This document shows, one piece after another, positions 47,196 through 55,699 of a stretch of 64,000 nt of DNA. Position numbers and translations under genes: made by a program. Source of the DNA: Arcobacter sp. CECT 8983 (GTDB lineage: Bacteria > Campylobacterota > Campylobacteria > Campylobacterales > Arcobacteraceae); contig NZ_PDKF01000004.1 in the NCBI RefSeq assembly GCF_004118855.1, positions 583,604-647,603 of the forward strand, written 5' to 3'. The notes beneath the pieces were generated by a model. It saw only the letters and a list, made by a program, of their open reading frames with translations. It made no database searches and had not been told where the DNA came from. Numbering within the stretch: position 1 is the stretch's first letter; each line of letters starts with the position of its first letter.

Positions 47196-48287
47196 TTAGA
47201 TTTGATAGTCGAAATTTCCACTTTTTGAATTTTTATCATTCCACTCAAAAATAAAACACATTGGCAATGCATTTCTTTTGTTTAAGTAAATTGCAGATAC
47301 AAGTCCACCTATAAAAATAGAAACAATAGCTACTGCTGAACCAAAAGCTAAAGTAGAAAGTCCAGTTAGACCTTGACCTACTGTACAACCAATTGATAAA
47401 ACACCACCTGTTCCCATAAGTGCTCCACCTATCATGTTATTTCTAATTCTATTTTCACCTTTTGCAGCAGTACAACCAAAGCTATATCTTTTATTGAATT
47501 TAGACATTGTAAATGCCCCAATAACAACACCAAGTACAAGTGATACTGAAAAACTTAATTCATTTACTTGATAAAGCATAAAAAGTTCAATTGTTTTTCC
47601 TGTAGGATATACAAAACTAATAGCTTCATAATTTATTAATCTTTCAATGCTTTCTGCTCCTAAAACTCCAGTAACAGTCCATGCAGCAGCTACTAAAAGA
47701 CCAATTAATACACCATCCCAAAGTGAAAATACTCTTTGTATTTTTTTAGTTAATACAAATAAAAGTACAAGCAAAATACCTACTACAACATAGATATTCA
47801 TAGTTTTTTCTTCAATAAAAGAAGACCATTGTATTAAAGTAGGGTTATTAATAATAGGATTTAAATATCCACTTAAAAAACCTCTTGCAGTTGCAAAAGC
47901 AAAGATACCAATAAATAAAATACTAATTAAAGAGTTTTTATCCCCTTGTGCAAATTTTATAAGGTGTCTATTACTACATCCGTCTGCTAACATCATTCCT
48001 GTACCGAACATTAAACCACCAAGAATAATTACAAAATAGTTAATATTTTCTTTATAATATGGTGTTTCTGAAAAATCTAGCTCATAATATGAAGAGATAA
48101 TTGCTGTTGAAACAATAGCAACAATCATTGCCATTACAACAGATGCTCCTCTCATTGTGGATTTTGTTAACATATAATCTTTAATTGACCCACTAAAACA
48201 AAACTGTCTTTTTTGAGCAATCATCCCAAAAATAGCACCTATTGCAAAGCCTAGAATATTTACTATTTGAAAGATTTCTAAATCCAT
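47196..48287 (-). CDS. YeeE/YedE-family sulfur-compound transporter
   Basis: Membrane protein of 363 residues with two homologous halves and about nine or ten helices. The conserved motifs DGCSNRHLIKFAQG and GCTVGQGLTGLS (cysteines for sulfur transfer) are typical. Thought to move thiosulfate or another sulfur species. No TusA-like gene is directly adjacent. Confidence 0.88.
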   Translation of the reverse strand: MDLEIFQIVNILGFAIGAIFGMIAQKRQFCFSGSIKDYMLTKSTMRGASVVMAMIVAIVSTAIISSYYELDFSETPYYKENINYFVIILGGLMFGTGMMLADGCSNRHLIKFAQGDKNSLISILFIGIFAFATARGFLSGYLNPIINNPTLIQWSSFIEEKTMNIYVVVGILLVLLFVLTKKIQRVFSLWDGVLIGLLVAAAWTVTGVLGAESIERLINYEAISFVYPTGKTIELFMLYQVNELSFSVSLVLGVVIGAFTMSKFNKRYSFGCTAAKGENRIRNNMIGGALMGTGGVLSIGCTVGQGLTGLSTLAFGSAVAIVSIFIGGLVSAIYLNKRNALPMCFIFEWNDKNSKSGNFDYQI

Positions 48288-48416
48288 TTAAATCCTTAGT
48301 TGATTAATATAGTTTAATTTTATCAAATATTATCTATAAATATTTGAATAGTATATTAATGAGACTTCTTAATAAAATAATTAAGTAAAAATAAATCTTT
48401 ACTAAAAAAGTAAAGA

Positions 48417-48677
48417 TTATACTTCTTGATTTTCAGCTCTCATATCTTCAAGACCTTCAATGATATCTAAAGCCTCTTCTTGAGAGATTGTATTGTTTTC
48501 TATGTCAGCTAATACTTCATCAAAATATTGTTTTATTTGTTTCATGTACTCTAATTCTTCTTTTAAGTCATTAGTACTTTTTTTAGCTAATTCTTCTCTT
48601 ATTTCTCTAATATTTTCATTTACTTCAACTAAAACATCTTCTTTTACTAACTCTTCTAATTGTTTAATATAATCCAT
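48417..48677 (-). CDS. Hypothetical acidic coiled-coil protein
   Basis: 86 residues, very acidic and helical throughout, with heptad-like leucines and isoleucines. Family not recognised. Perhaps a small adapter. Start supported by AAAAAGGTAAATT just upstream. Confidence 0.55.
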   Translation of the reverse strand: MDYIKQLEELVKEDVLVEVNENIREIREELAKKSTNDLKEELEYMKQIKQYFDEVLADIENNTISQEEALDIIEGLEDMRAENQEV

Positions 48678-48773
48678 AATTTACCTTTTTTGTCTTGATT
48701 AATTCTAATATTATAGCTAGTTGATTTAAAGAATTAGATATAATTGCAAAAAATCCAAATATTTAGGTTTATG

Positions 48774-49790
48774 ATGAAAGATATTAAAGAGTTTATAAAA
48801 AAGCTTCCAAAAGCAGAATTACACTTACATATAGAAGGTTCACTAGAACCAGAACTGATGTTCAAATTAGCAAATAAAAATAATATAAAAATTCCGTATA
48901 AAACGGCAGATGAAGTAAAAAAAGCATATGATTTCACAAATTTACAAAGTTTTTTAGATATTTATTATGCAGGTGCAAAAGTACTTATTACAAAACAAGA
49001 TTTTTATGATATGACTTGGGATTATATTTTAAAATGTAAAGAAAACAATATTATACATACAGAAATATTTTTTGATCCACAAACTCATACAAAAAGAGGA
49101 ATCTCTTTTGAAACAGTTATCTTAGGAATAAAAGAAGCTTTAGATGATGCACAAAAGAAATTTTCAATAAGTTCAAAGATAATAATGTGTTTTTTAAGAC
49201 ACCTAAGCCAAGAAGAGGCTTTTGAAACTTTAGAAGAGTCTTTAGCTTTCAAAGATTATATTATAGGTGTAGGACTTGATTCTTCAGAGTTAGGAAATCC
49301 TCCTAAAAAATTTGAAAAAGTATTTAACAAAGCAAAAGAGTATGGATATAAATTAGTAGCTCATGCAGGAGAAGAGGGTGATATTTCTTATATTGAAGAT
49401 GCCTTAGAGTTACTTCATATAGAAAGAATAGACCATGGTGTTCAAGCAATAAATTCAGACTCTTTGATGAAAAGGTTAAAAGAAGAACAAATACCACTTA
49501 CCGTATGTCCAAATTCAAATATAGAGTTAAAAGTATTTGAAAACTATAAAGAACACAATATAAAACAACTTTTAGATTATGGTTTAAATGTCACAGTAAA
49601 CTCTGATGACCCTGCATATTTTAAAGGCTATATAAATCAAAATTTTTTCAATCTAGTAGATAATACAACTTTAACCAAAGAAGATATTGTAAAATTAGTA
49701 AAAAACTCTTTTAATTCATCTTTTATTGATGAGAAGTTAAAAGAAGAGTATATTAAAAAAGTTGATGAGGTTATAGAAAGACATGAATAA
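48774..49790 (+). CDS. add: Adenosine/adenine deaminase family protein
   Basis: Zinc amidohydrolase of about 338 residues deaminating an aminopurine. Metal and catalytic motifs are HLHIEGSL, HAGEEG, DHG and NSDDPAYF. The SDDPAYFKGY form resembles adenine deaminases of the Aah1/PA0148 kind more than classical adenosine deaminase, so the substrate is open. The start is the second of two adjacent ATGs (48771 and 48774), with AGG six bases upstream. Overlaps the next gene by eight bases. Confidence 0.82.
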   Translation: MKDIKEFIKKLPKAELHLHIEGSLEPELMFKLANKNNIKIPYKTADEVKKAYDFTNLQSFLDIYYAGAKVLITKQDFYDMTWDYILKCKENNIIHTEIFFDPQTHTKRGISFETVILGIKEALDDAQKKFSISSKIIMCFLRHLSQEEAFETLEESLAFKDYIIGVGLDSSELGNPPKKFEKVFNKAKEYGYKLVAHAGEEGDISYIEDALELLHIERIDHGVQAINSDSLMKRLKEEQIPLTVCPNSNIELKVFENYKEHNIKQLLDYGLNVTVNSDDPAYFKGYINQNFFNLVDNTTLTKEDIVKLVKNSFNSSFIDEKLKEEYIKKVDEVIERHE

Positions 49791-50232
49791 TATTTTAAAC
49801 TACATAAAAATAAACGAACAAATTTCAACTGCTGGACAACCTAGTGTTGAGCAGTTTCAAAAAATCAAAGAAGAAAACTTTGAGATTGTTATAAACTTAG
49901 CTTTAAGTACTGCAACAAATGCTTTAGAAAATGAAGACAAAGTTGTAACTGAATTAGGAATGACTTATATTCATATTCCAGTTGATTTTGAAGAACCAAA
50001 AGTAGAAGACTTGAATAAATTTCTAAAAGTTATGCAAGCTTTTAAAGGTAAAAGAGTATTTGTACATTGTGCCAAAAACTATAGAGTAACTGCTTTTATG
50101 TATATTTATCATAAACATGTATTAAATACTGCTTTTGATGATATCGATATTTCTATGTTTGAACAATGGTCACCATCAAAAAAGTGGCAAAATCTTATGA
50201 AAATAGATTTTAAGAAGTTAGAATTATCTTAG
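49783..50232 (+). CDS. Tyrosine-phosphatase-like protein with shortened P-loop
   Basis: 149 residues beginning with INEQISTAGQPSVEQF, as in the DUF442/phosphatase-like family. The would-be active site is VHCAKNYRVTAF, so Cys to Arg spacing is CX4R, one short of the CX5R loop of true cysteine phosphatases. Probably a relative that lost or altered the activity. It overlaps the deaminase gene by eight bases, which suggests a linked role. Confidence 0.72.
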   Translation: MNNILNYIKINEQISTAGQPSVEQFQKIKEENFEIVINLALSTATNALENEDKVVTELGMTYIHIPVDFEEPKVEDLNKFLKVMQAFKGKRVFVHCAKNYRVTAFMYIYHKHVLNTAFDDIDISMFEQWSPSKKWQNLMKIDFKKLELS

Positions 50233-50306
50233 GAAAATACCCTTTAAATCATCTTCTTAGATATTTTTTGTTAGTATAAAGCGATATTATAATAAATGGA
50301 TTAAGT

Positions 50307-51413
50307 TTGAAAATAGAAACAAAAGTTGCGAAATTTAATGAACCATTATATTTAGAAAGTGGTAGGATTTTAGAATCCTATGAGCTTATATATGAAACTT
50401 ATGGTGAACTAAATGAAGATAAATCAAATGTCATAGTGGTTTGCCATGCACTTGCAGGAAGTCACCATGCTGCTGGAAGATATGCCGATGAAGCAAAGCC
50501 TGGTTGGTGGGATAAACTTATTGGTGATGGGAAAGCAATAGATACTACAAAATATTTTGTAATTTGTTCTAACAATATAGGTAGTACCTTTGGTTCAACA
50601 AATGCTTTAAGTATAGATCCAAGTACAAATAAAGAGTATAGATTAAAATTTCCAATTCTTACTATTTCTGATATTGTTAAAGCACAAATAAATCTTTATA
50701 AAAGTCTAGGAATACAAAAAGCAAAAGCAGTAGTCGGTGGAAGTATGGGTGGTATGCAAGCCCTTTGTTACTCAATAGAGTTTCCAGACTTTGCAGAACA
50801 TGTATTTGCACTAGCAACAACAGCATATACTAGACCATGGGCAATAGCAGTAAACAAAATTGCAATTGAGTCAATAAGACATGACCCAGCTTTCAAAGAT
50901 GGTTTTTATGACAAAGATAATTTAGAAGCAAAAGGTTTACCAGGACTTGCAATTGGAAGAATGGCAGGATTAATTGCATACTTAAGTCCAAATTTGTTTA
51001 ATAAAAAGTTTGGAAGAGATTATGCTAGAACAGATGGTTTATATGAACTTTTTGGTAGATTTGAAGTTGAAAGATATTTAGAATACAATGCTTACTCTTT
51101 TCCAAAGATATTTGACCCACTTTCATATCTTTATATTTGTAAAACAATGAATATTTTTGATGCAGGAAGAAATGAAGATACTTTAGAAAACTCTTTTCAA
51201 AAGATTAAGTGTAAACTTCATTTAATCTCTTTTTCTGATGATATGCTATTTTTCCCTGAAGAGATGGAAGAAATAAGAGACATCATGGAAAAGATTGGAA
51301 AAGGTGACCAAGTAACTTATAAAATGATTGAGAGTCAATCAGGACATGACTCATTTTTGGTAGAAGTAGAAAAGTTTGATGATTATATTATAGATTTATT
51401 GGAGAATAAGTAA
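50307..51413 (+). CDS. metX: Homoserine O-acetyltransferase
   Basis: Acyl transfer to homoserine in methionine synthesis, alpha/beta-hydrolase fold, 368 aa. CHALAGSHHAAG, the nucleophile GGSMGGMQAL and the final QSGHDSFL histidine complete the triad. Start TTG at 50307 with TGGA upstream. Acetyl versus succinyl specificity is by family. It overlaps xseB by one base. Confidence 0.92.
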   Translation: MKIETKVAKFNEPLYLESGRILESYELIYETYGELNEDKSNVIVVCHALAGSHHAAGRYADEAKPGWWDKLIGDGKAIDTTKYFVICSNNIGSTFGSTNALSIDPSTNKEYRLKFPILTISDIVKAQINLYKSLGIQKAKAVVGGSMGGMQALCYSIEFPDFAEHVFALATTAYTRPWAIAVNKIAIESIRHDPAFKDGFYDKDNLEAKGLPGLAIGRMAGLIAYLSPNLFNKKFGRDYARTDGLYELFGRFEVERYLEYNAYSFPKIFDPLSYLYICKTMNIFDAGRNEDTLENSFQKIKCKLHLISFSDDMLFFPEEMEEIRDIMEKIGKGDQVTYKMIESQSGHDSFLVEVEKFDDYIIDLLENK

Positions 51414-51634
51414 TGAGTGAAACAGAGATAAAAGAAGAGATAGTATTTGAAAAAAAGATTGAAAAAGCAAAAGAGCTTTTAGAAAAACTTTCAAATCCAG
51501 ATATAACACTAAGTGATTCACTTGATGTTTATAAAAATGGAATAAAAGAACTAGAAGAAGCTCAAAAGCTTTTAGATGAAGCAAAACTTGTATTTACACA
51601 AGAAGAAAAAACTAACAAAGAAGAACCTTTTTAG
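51413..51634 (+). CDS. xseB: Exodeoxyribonuclease VII small subunit
   Basis: 73-residue subunit with the KIEKAKELLEKLSNPDITLSD pattern, forming the coil that binds XseA. GGAG at 51401-51404 and TAATG overlap with metX support the start. xseA is not in the window. Confidence 0.88.
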   Translation: MSETEIKEEIVFEKKIEKAKELLEKLSNPDITLSDSLDVYKNGIKELEEAQKLLDEAKLVFTQEEKTNKEEPF

Positions 51635-51664
51635 AACTGAAAATTTGCCATAAAATATTGCAAA

Positions 51665-51692
51665 TTGACATGTAAATAACAAAAAATAAAAT
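51665..51692 (+). promoter_or_regulatory. Promoter of the first MazF-like gene
   Basis: TTGACA at 51665-51670 and TAAAAT at 51687-51692, with 16 bases between. A strong -35 is unusual in this window and resembles the antisense promoters downstream. Confidence 0.65.
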
Positions 51693-51700
51693 TTATTGAT

Positions 51701-51729
51701 AAACTTCTTCTACTATTTAGGAGAAGTTT
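51701..51729 (+). promoter_or_regulatory. Leader hairpin overlapping the first MazF-like RBS
   Basis: AAACTTCT (51701-51708) pairs with AGAAGTTT (51722-51729). The ribosome binding site AGGAG (51719-51723) lies in the loop and right arm, so the fold could limit translation of the toxin. Confidence 0.55.
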
Positions 51730-52146
51730 ATGGAAACTACTAATGAAACTTTTGATCAGTGGAATAGAATCAAGAGAACTACTAACCAAAATAATAGAAA
51801 ACTAGGAATAAAACCAAGAGAAATATATTGGGCTAAAATAGGACAAAATATTGGCTATGAACAAAATGGCAAAGGTTCGAATTTTGCAAGACCTGTACTT
51901 ATTATAAGAAAACTTACCTCTGAACTTTTTATAGCAGTTCCTTTAACTAGCACATTAAAAAACAATGACTATTTTCATAGATTTAAGTATATTAATAAAC
52001 AAAATGGCGAAGTAGAAAATTCAGCATTGATTTTGCAACTAAGAGTTTTTAGTATTAAAAGATTGATGAATAAAGCAGGAGTTATAAATAAAAAAGACTT
52101 TCATTTTGTTATAAAAAAATGTACTAATCTAATTAGCCCCACTTGA
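51730..52146 (+). CDS. PemK/MazF-like toxin (copy 1)
   Basis: 138 residues. The core KPREIYWAKIGQNIGYEQNG, then RPVLIIRK, VPLTST and LQLRVFSIKRL follow the PemK/MazF barrel of mRNA-cleaving toxins. No protein antitoxin gene precedes it. Its stop falls in a hairpin shared with a predicted antisense RNA. It is about half identical to the gene at 52885. Confidence 0.85.
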   Translation: METTNETFDQWNRIKRTTNQNNRKLGIKPREIYWAKIGQNIGYEQNGKGSNFARPVLIIRKLTSELFIAVPLTSTLKNNDYFHRFKYINKQNGEVENSALILQLRVFSIKRLMNKAGVINKKDFHFVIKKCTNLISPT

Positions 52147-52176
52147 AAAAGTGGGTGTGCCCGTAGGCGAATTATA
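52138..52176 (-). ncRNA. Predicted antisense RNA at the 3' end of MazF-like copy 1
   Basis: Reading the minus strand from about 52176: GCC-TACG-GGC (52168-52159), a UNCG-type tetraloop, then CCCACTT pairing with AAGTGGG (52155-52138). A strong promoter sits just upstream. The RNA would run into the toxin gene. The end is unknown, since no clean T-run follows the hairpin. Counterpart at 53286. Confidence 0.5.
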
Positions 52177-52181
52177 GATAA

Positions 52182-52210
52182 ATTATATCAAAAGAAATTT
52201 TCTAAGTCAA
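52182..52210 (-). promoter_or_regulatory. Consensus sigma-70 promoter antisense to MazF-like copy 1
   Basis: On the minus strand TTGACT (52210-52205), 17 bases, TATAAT (52187-52182). Nearly ideal sigma-70 spacing and sequence, pointing toward the toxin gene. Confidence 0.7.
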
Positions 52211-52225
52211 CACAAGGATTAAAAA

Positions 52226-52888
52226 ATGAATACTATTAAAAAGTTAGAAAGCATTGATAAGCCAAGAGAAAAGTTAGAAAAACAAGGTTTAAGTGCTTTA
52301 AAAAACTATGAACTTATGGCTATATTATTAGGAAGTGGAGTAAAAGGAAAAGATGTTATTTCTTTAGCTAAGGAGTTAGTAAAACTCCTTGAAAAAGAGT
52401 TTGATAATATAGATTTAGAAAAATTACTTAAAATCCATGGATTGGGCAAAGCAAAAGCTTGCCAAATAATAAGTGCTATAGAAATAAGCCGTCGATATTT
52501 AATCCAAAATCAAAATATAAAAATAACTTCAAGCCAAGATGTCTATCAAGAGTTAAAACAATACAAAAACAAACAACAAGAATACTTTTTATGCCTATAC
52601 TTAGATGGAGCAAACAATCTACTTGAAACAAAAGTAATCACAATAGGAACTCTAAATCAAAGCTTAGTTCACCCAAGAGAAGTATTCTCTTATGCCATAG
52701 AAAAAAGATGCGCCAGCATAATAGTAGCACACAATCACCCAAGTGGAATTCTAAAGCCAAGTAGTGAAGATATAGAAGTAACTCAAAGGTTAAAAGAATC
52801 AGGAAAAATCTTAGGCATAGAACTACTTGACCATGTGATATTTACAAAAGATGATTTTGTTAGTTTAAAAGAAGAGGGTGTTTTATGA
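52226..52888 (+). CDS. radC: RadC-family JAB/MPN protein
   Basis: 220 residues: an N-terminal helix-hairpin-helix (HGLGKAKACQI) and a C-terminal JAB metal site HNHPSGILKPSSED. RadC is not a proven repair enzyme; it is often near mobile or TA genes. Overlaps the second toxin gene by ATGA. Its -35/-10 region is crossed by the antisense promoter at 52182-52210. Confidence 0.93.
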   Translation: MNTIKKLESIDKPREKLEKQGLSALKNYELMAILLGSGVKGKDVISLAKELVKLLEKEFDNIDLEKLLKIHGLGKAKACQIISAIEISRRYLIQNQNIKITSSQDVYQELKQYKNKQQEYFLCLYLDGANNLLETKVITIGTLNQSLVHPREVFSYAIEKRCASIIVAHNHPSGILKPSSEDIEVTQRLKESGKILGIELLDHVIFTKDDFVSLKEEGVL

Positions 52889-53280
52889 TAGAAAATGATT
52901 TTGATAAATGGAATGAAATAAAAAAGAGAACACAAGATAAAAAAATTACTGCTTATTTTAGAGAAAGAGAAATTTATTGGGCTAATATTGGCAAGAATAT
53001 TGGTTATGAGCAAAATGGTAAAGGTAAAGATTTTATGAGACCACTTTTGATTTTTAGAAAATATAATAATAAACTTTTTTGTGGAATACCTTTATCAACA
53101 ACAATAAGAGAAGGTAGCTTTTTTTATAATTTTAATTTCTTAGAAAGTAAAGATAGCTGTGCATTGTTAGTTCAAGCTAAAACTTTTGATGTAAAAAGAC
53201 TTGATAGAAAAATTGGAACAATAAATAAAAATGATTTTGAAAAGTTAGAAACAAAATTTAAAAAATTAATGAAGTTGTAA
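52885..53280 (+). CDS. PemK/MazF-like toxin (copy 2)
   Basis: 131 residues with the same core as copy 1 (REREIYWANIGKNIGYEQNG, RPLLIFRK, IPLSTT, LLVQAKTFDVKRL). Its ATG overlaps the radC stop, so translation is coupled to radC. No protein antitoxin is found next to it. It ends before a hairpin and antisense promoter like those after copy 1. Confidence 0.85.
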   Translation: MIENDFDKWNEIKKRTQDKKITAYFREREIYWANIGKNIGYEQNGKGKDFMRPLLIFRKYNNKLFCGIPLSTTIREGSFFYNFNFLESKDSCALLVQAKTFDVKRLDRKIGTINKNDFEKLETKFKKLMKL

Positions 53281-53285
53281 TTTTC

Positions 53286-53328
53286 CTCTCTTACAAAGGT
53301 AAGAGAGTAGTCCCGAAGGATAATTGTA
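53286..53328 (-). ncRNA. Predicted antisense RNA at the 3' end of MazF-like copy 2
   Basis: From about 53328 on the minus strand: TCC-TTCG-GGA (53320-53311), a UUCG tetraloop, then CTCTCTTAC pairing with GTAAGAGAG (53307-53286) around CTTT. Aligned with copy 1, the box spacing, the AATT before the mini-hairpin and CCTNCGGG are kept, while the second hairpin keeps its fold but not its sequence. Confidence 0.5.
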
Positions 53329-53333
53329 AAAAT

Positions 53334-53362
53334 ATTATATCTAAGAATATTTGTTTTGTCAA
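53334..53362 (-). promoter_or_regulatory. Consensus sigma-70 promoter antisense to MazF-like copy 2
   Basis: TTGACA (53362-53357), 17 bases, TATAAT (53339-53334) on the minus strand: a perfect match to both hexamers with ideal spacing. Confidence 0.75.
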
Positions 53363-53491
53363 TTTTTATTTATGCCCCAAACTTCTACTTAAACCAACTA
53401 CATCTTTAAATCTCTTCTGTTTTATCCAATATAGGGCTAAGTTTTTGTAAAATAATATTTTAAAATACAAACAATTATACAAGGTACAAAT

Positions 53492-55699
53492 TTGAATCAC
53501 AAAGTACAAAATCAAACTATAAATTTTATTTGGGGTATTGCAGATGATGTTTTAAGAAATGTTGTCAAAAGAGGTAAATATAGAGATATCATCTTACCTT
53601 TTACTGTTATTAGAAGACTTGATGTTTTACTTGAAAGTACAAAAGAGAAGGTTTTAGAAACTTATGAGTTTTTAGAAAAGCAAGGTATTGAAGATAAAAC
53701 AACTCTTTATCAAGTTACAAAATACCCTTTTTATAATCATTCCAAATTTACTTTATCAACACTGTTAAATGACCCTGATAATATTGAGTCAAATTTAGAA
53801 AACTATCTTGATGGTTTTAGTGACAATGTTCAAGAGATAATCTCAAAATTTAAATTAAGAAACCAACTTGAAACAATGGCAGAAGGAAATATAACATATT
53901 CACTTATAGAAAAGTTTGTTTCAAAAGATATAAACCTTAGTCCAAATATCTCTTTAAATACAAAAGGGGAAAAACTTCCAGCACTTACAAATCTTGGGAT
54001 GGGATATGTTTTTGAAGAGCTTATAAGAAAGTTCAATGAAGAAAACAACGAAGAAGCGGGAGAACATTTTACTCCAAGAGAGATCATAAGTCTTATGACA
54101 AATATAGTTTTCCTTCCTGTAAAAGATAAACTTAAAAACAATCAACAACTTAGTATCTATGACCCATGTTGTGGAAGTGGTGGAATGCTAACAGAATCAG
54201 AGAAATTTGCACATGAGTTAAATGACACTTTGAACTTTTCTCTTTATGGACAAGAGAGTGAAGGTGAGACTTATGCTATTTGTACAGCAGATATGCTTAT
54301 TAAAAATGAAAACCCTGAAAATATCTTTCATGGCTCAACTCTATCAAGGGATGGCTTTCCTACTAAGAAGTTTGAGTTTATGCTTTCAAACCCACCATAT
54401 GGAAAGAGTTGGAAAAATGACTATGACTATATAGTTGGAGATAAAAAAGAGATACATGACCCAAGATTTTATGTGGGAGTTCCAAGAAGTAGTGATGGTC
54501 AGCTTCTGTTTCTTATGAATATGGTTTCAAAGATGGTGGACTCAACTGAACTTGGAAGTAAAATAGCCTCAGTTCACAATGGAAGTTCTCTTTTTACAGG
54601 AGATGCAGGAAGTGGTGAGAGTGAGATAAGAAAACATATCATTGAAAATGATTTGCTAGAAGCTATTATTGGACTTCCTAAAAATATGTTTTACAATACT
54701 GGTATTAACACATATATTTGGGTACTTACAAATAGAAAAGATAAAAAAAGAAAAGGAAAAGTTCAACTTATAGACGCCACAGAAATCTACTCAAAGATGA
54801 GAAAATCACTTGGAAGTAAATCTTATGAACTAAAAAAAGAGCATATCAAACAAATCACTGATTTATATTTGAATTTTGAACCTACACAACAAAGTAAAAT
54901 CTTTGATAATGAAGACTTTGGATATCACAAAATCACAGTTGAAAGACCCTTACGACTAAAGGTGCAGTTTACAATTGAAGCTATTGAGAGTTTACGATTT
55001 GATAGTACTTTAACTGAACTAATGAAGTTAATATATGAAAGATACCAAGATATGGTTTATATTGGTCTAAAAGATGAGAAAAAAGCTATTGAAAGTTATT
55101 TTGAAGAGAATGAAATCAAAGTAAAACCAGCAGAACTTAAAAAACTATTCGATACAAAACTTTGGGAAAATCAAAGATATTTACAATATATTGCAAATAA
55201 GCTTTTTGAAGTATTTAAAGATGAAATCTTTATGGACTACAATCTTTTTATAAAAGATTTTGATAAAGAGCTTAAAAAGTTAGATATAAAACTAAGTGCA
55301 AATGAAAAGAAAAAAATATTAAATGCAATATCTTCAAAAGATGAAAATGCAAAAAGAGTTATAAAAAAAATACACAAATCAAGTGTAGAAAAAGAGCCAG
55401 AACTTTATGGGCTGTTTGTATATGGTAAAAACTTTGTAGAGTATGAAAGTGATAGTGAGCTAAGAGATTATGAAAACATCCCTTTAAAAGAGGATATTGA
55501 AGAGTATTTTAAAACTGAAGTTCTACCCCATTTAGATGATGCTTGGATAAACAAAGACAAAACTTTAAAAGGCTATGAGATAAGCTTTACAAAGCAGTTT
55601 TATAAGTTTACACCTCTAAGAGATATAGAAAAGATAGAAAAGGATATAAAAAAAGCCTTTGAAAGTTCAGCACAACTACTTAAAGAGTTGGGTTTATGA
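53492..55699 (+). CDS. hsdM: Type I restriction-modification methyltransferase HsdM
   Basis: Adds a methyl group to adenine in the recognition site. HsdM_N helical domain (about 10-150), SAM motif DPCCGSGGML and catalytic NPPYGKSW near 300, then a C-terminal extension of about 230 residues beyond the usual ~500. TTG start at 53492, with AAGG seven bases upstream. It overlaps hsdS (ATGA). The extension may help assembly. Confidence 0.95.
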   Translation: MNHKVQNQTINFIWGIADDVLRNVVKRGKYRDIILPFTVIRRLDVLLESTKEKVLETYEFLEKQGIEDKTTLYQVTKYPFYNHSKFTLSTLLNDPDNIESNLENYLDGFSDNVQEIISKFKLRNQLETMAEGNITYSLIEKFVSKDINLSPNISLNTKGEKLPALTNLGMGYVFEELIRKFNEENNEEAGEHFTPREIISLMTNIVFLPVKDKLKNNQQLSIYDPCCGSGGMLTESEKFAHELNDTLNFSLYGQESEGETYAICTADMLIKNENPENIFHGSTLSRDGFPTKKFEFMLSNPPYGKSWKNDYDYIVGDKKEIHDPRFYVGVPRSSDGQLLFLMNMVSKMVDSTELGSKIASVHNGSSLFTGDAGSGESEIRKHIIENDLLEAIIGLPKNMFYNTGINTYIWVLTNRKDKKRKGKVQLIDATEIYSKMRKSLGSKSYELKKEHIKQITDLYLNFEPTQQSKIFDNEDFGYHKITVERPLRLKVQFTIEAIESLRFDSTLTELMKLIYERYQDMVYIGLKDEKKAIESYFEENEIKVKPAELKKLFDTKLWENQRYLQYIANKLFEVFKDEIFMDYNLFIKDFDKELKKLDIKLSANEKKKILNAISSKDENAKRVIKKIHKSSVEKEPELYGLFVYGKNFVEYESDSELRDYENIPLKEDIEEYFKTEVLPHLDDAWINKDKTLKGYEISFTKQFYKFTPLRDIEKIEKDIKKAFESSAQLLKELGL

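Noticed and set aside
52138-52170. Simple Rho-independent terminator for MazF-like copy 1
   Set aside because: The hairpin may also end the toxin mRNA, but no T-run follows on the plus strand, and this does not explain the conserved promoter and mini-hairpin on the other strand.
51730-53280. Classical type II toxin-antitoxin pairs
   Set aside because: No small acidic protein gene lies directly upstream of either MazF-like gene; xseB and radC are not antitoxins.
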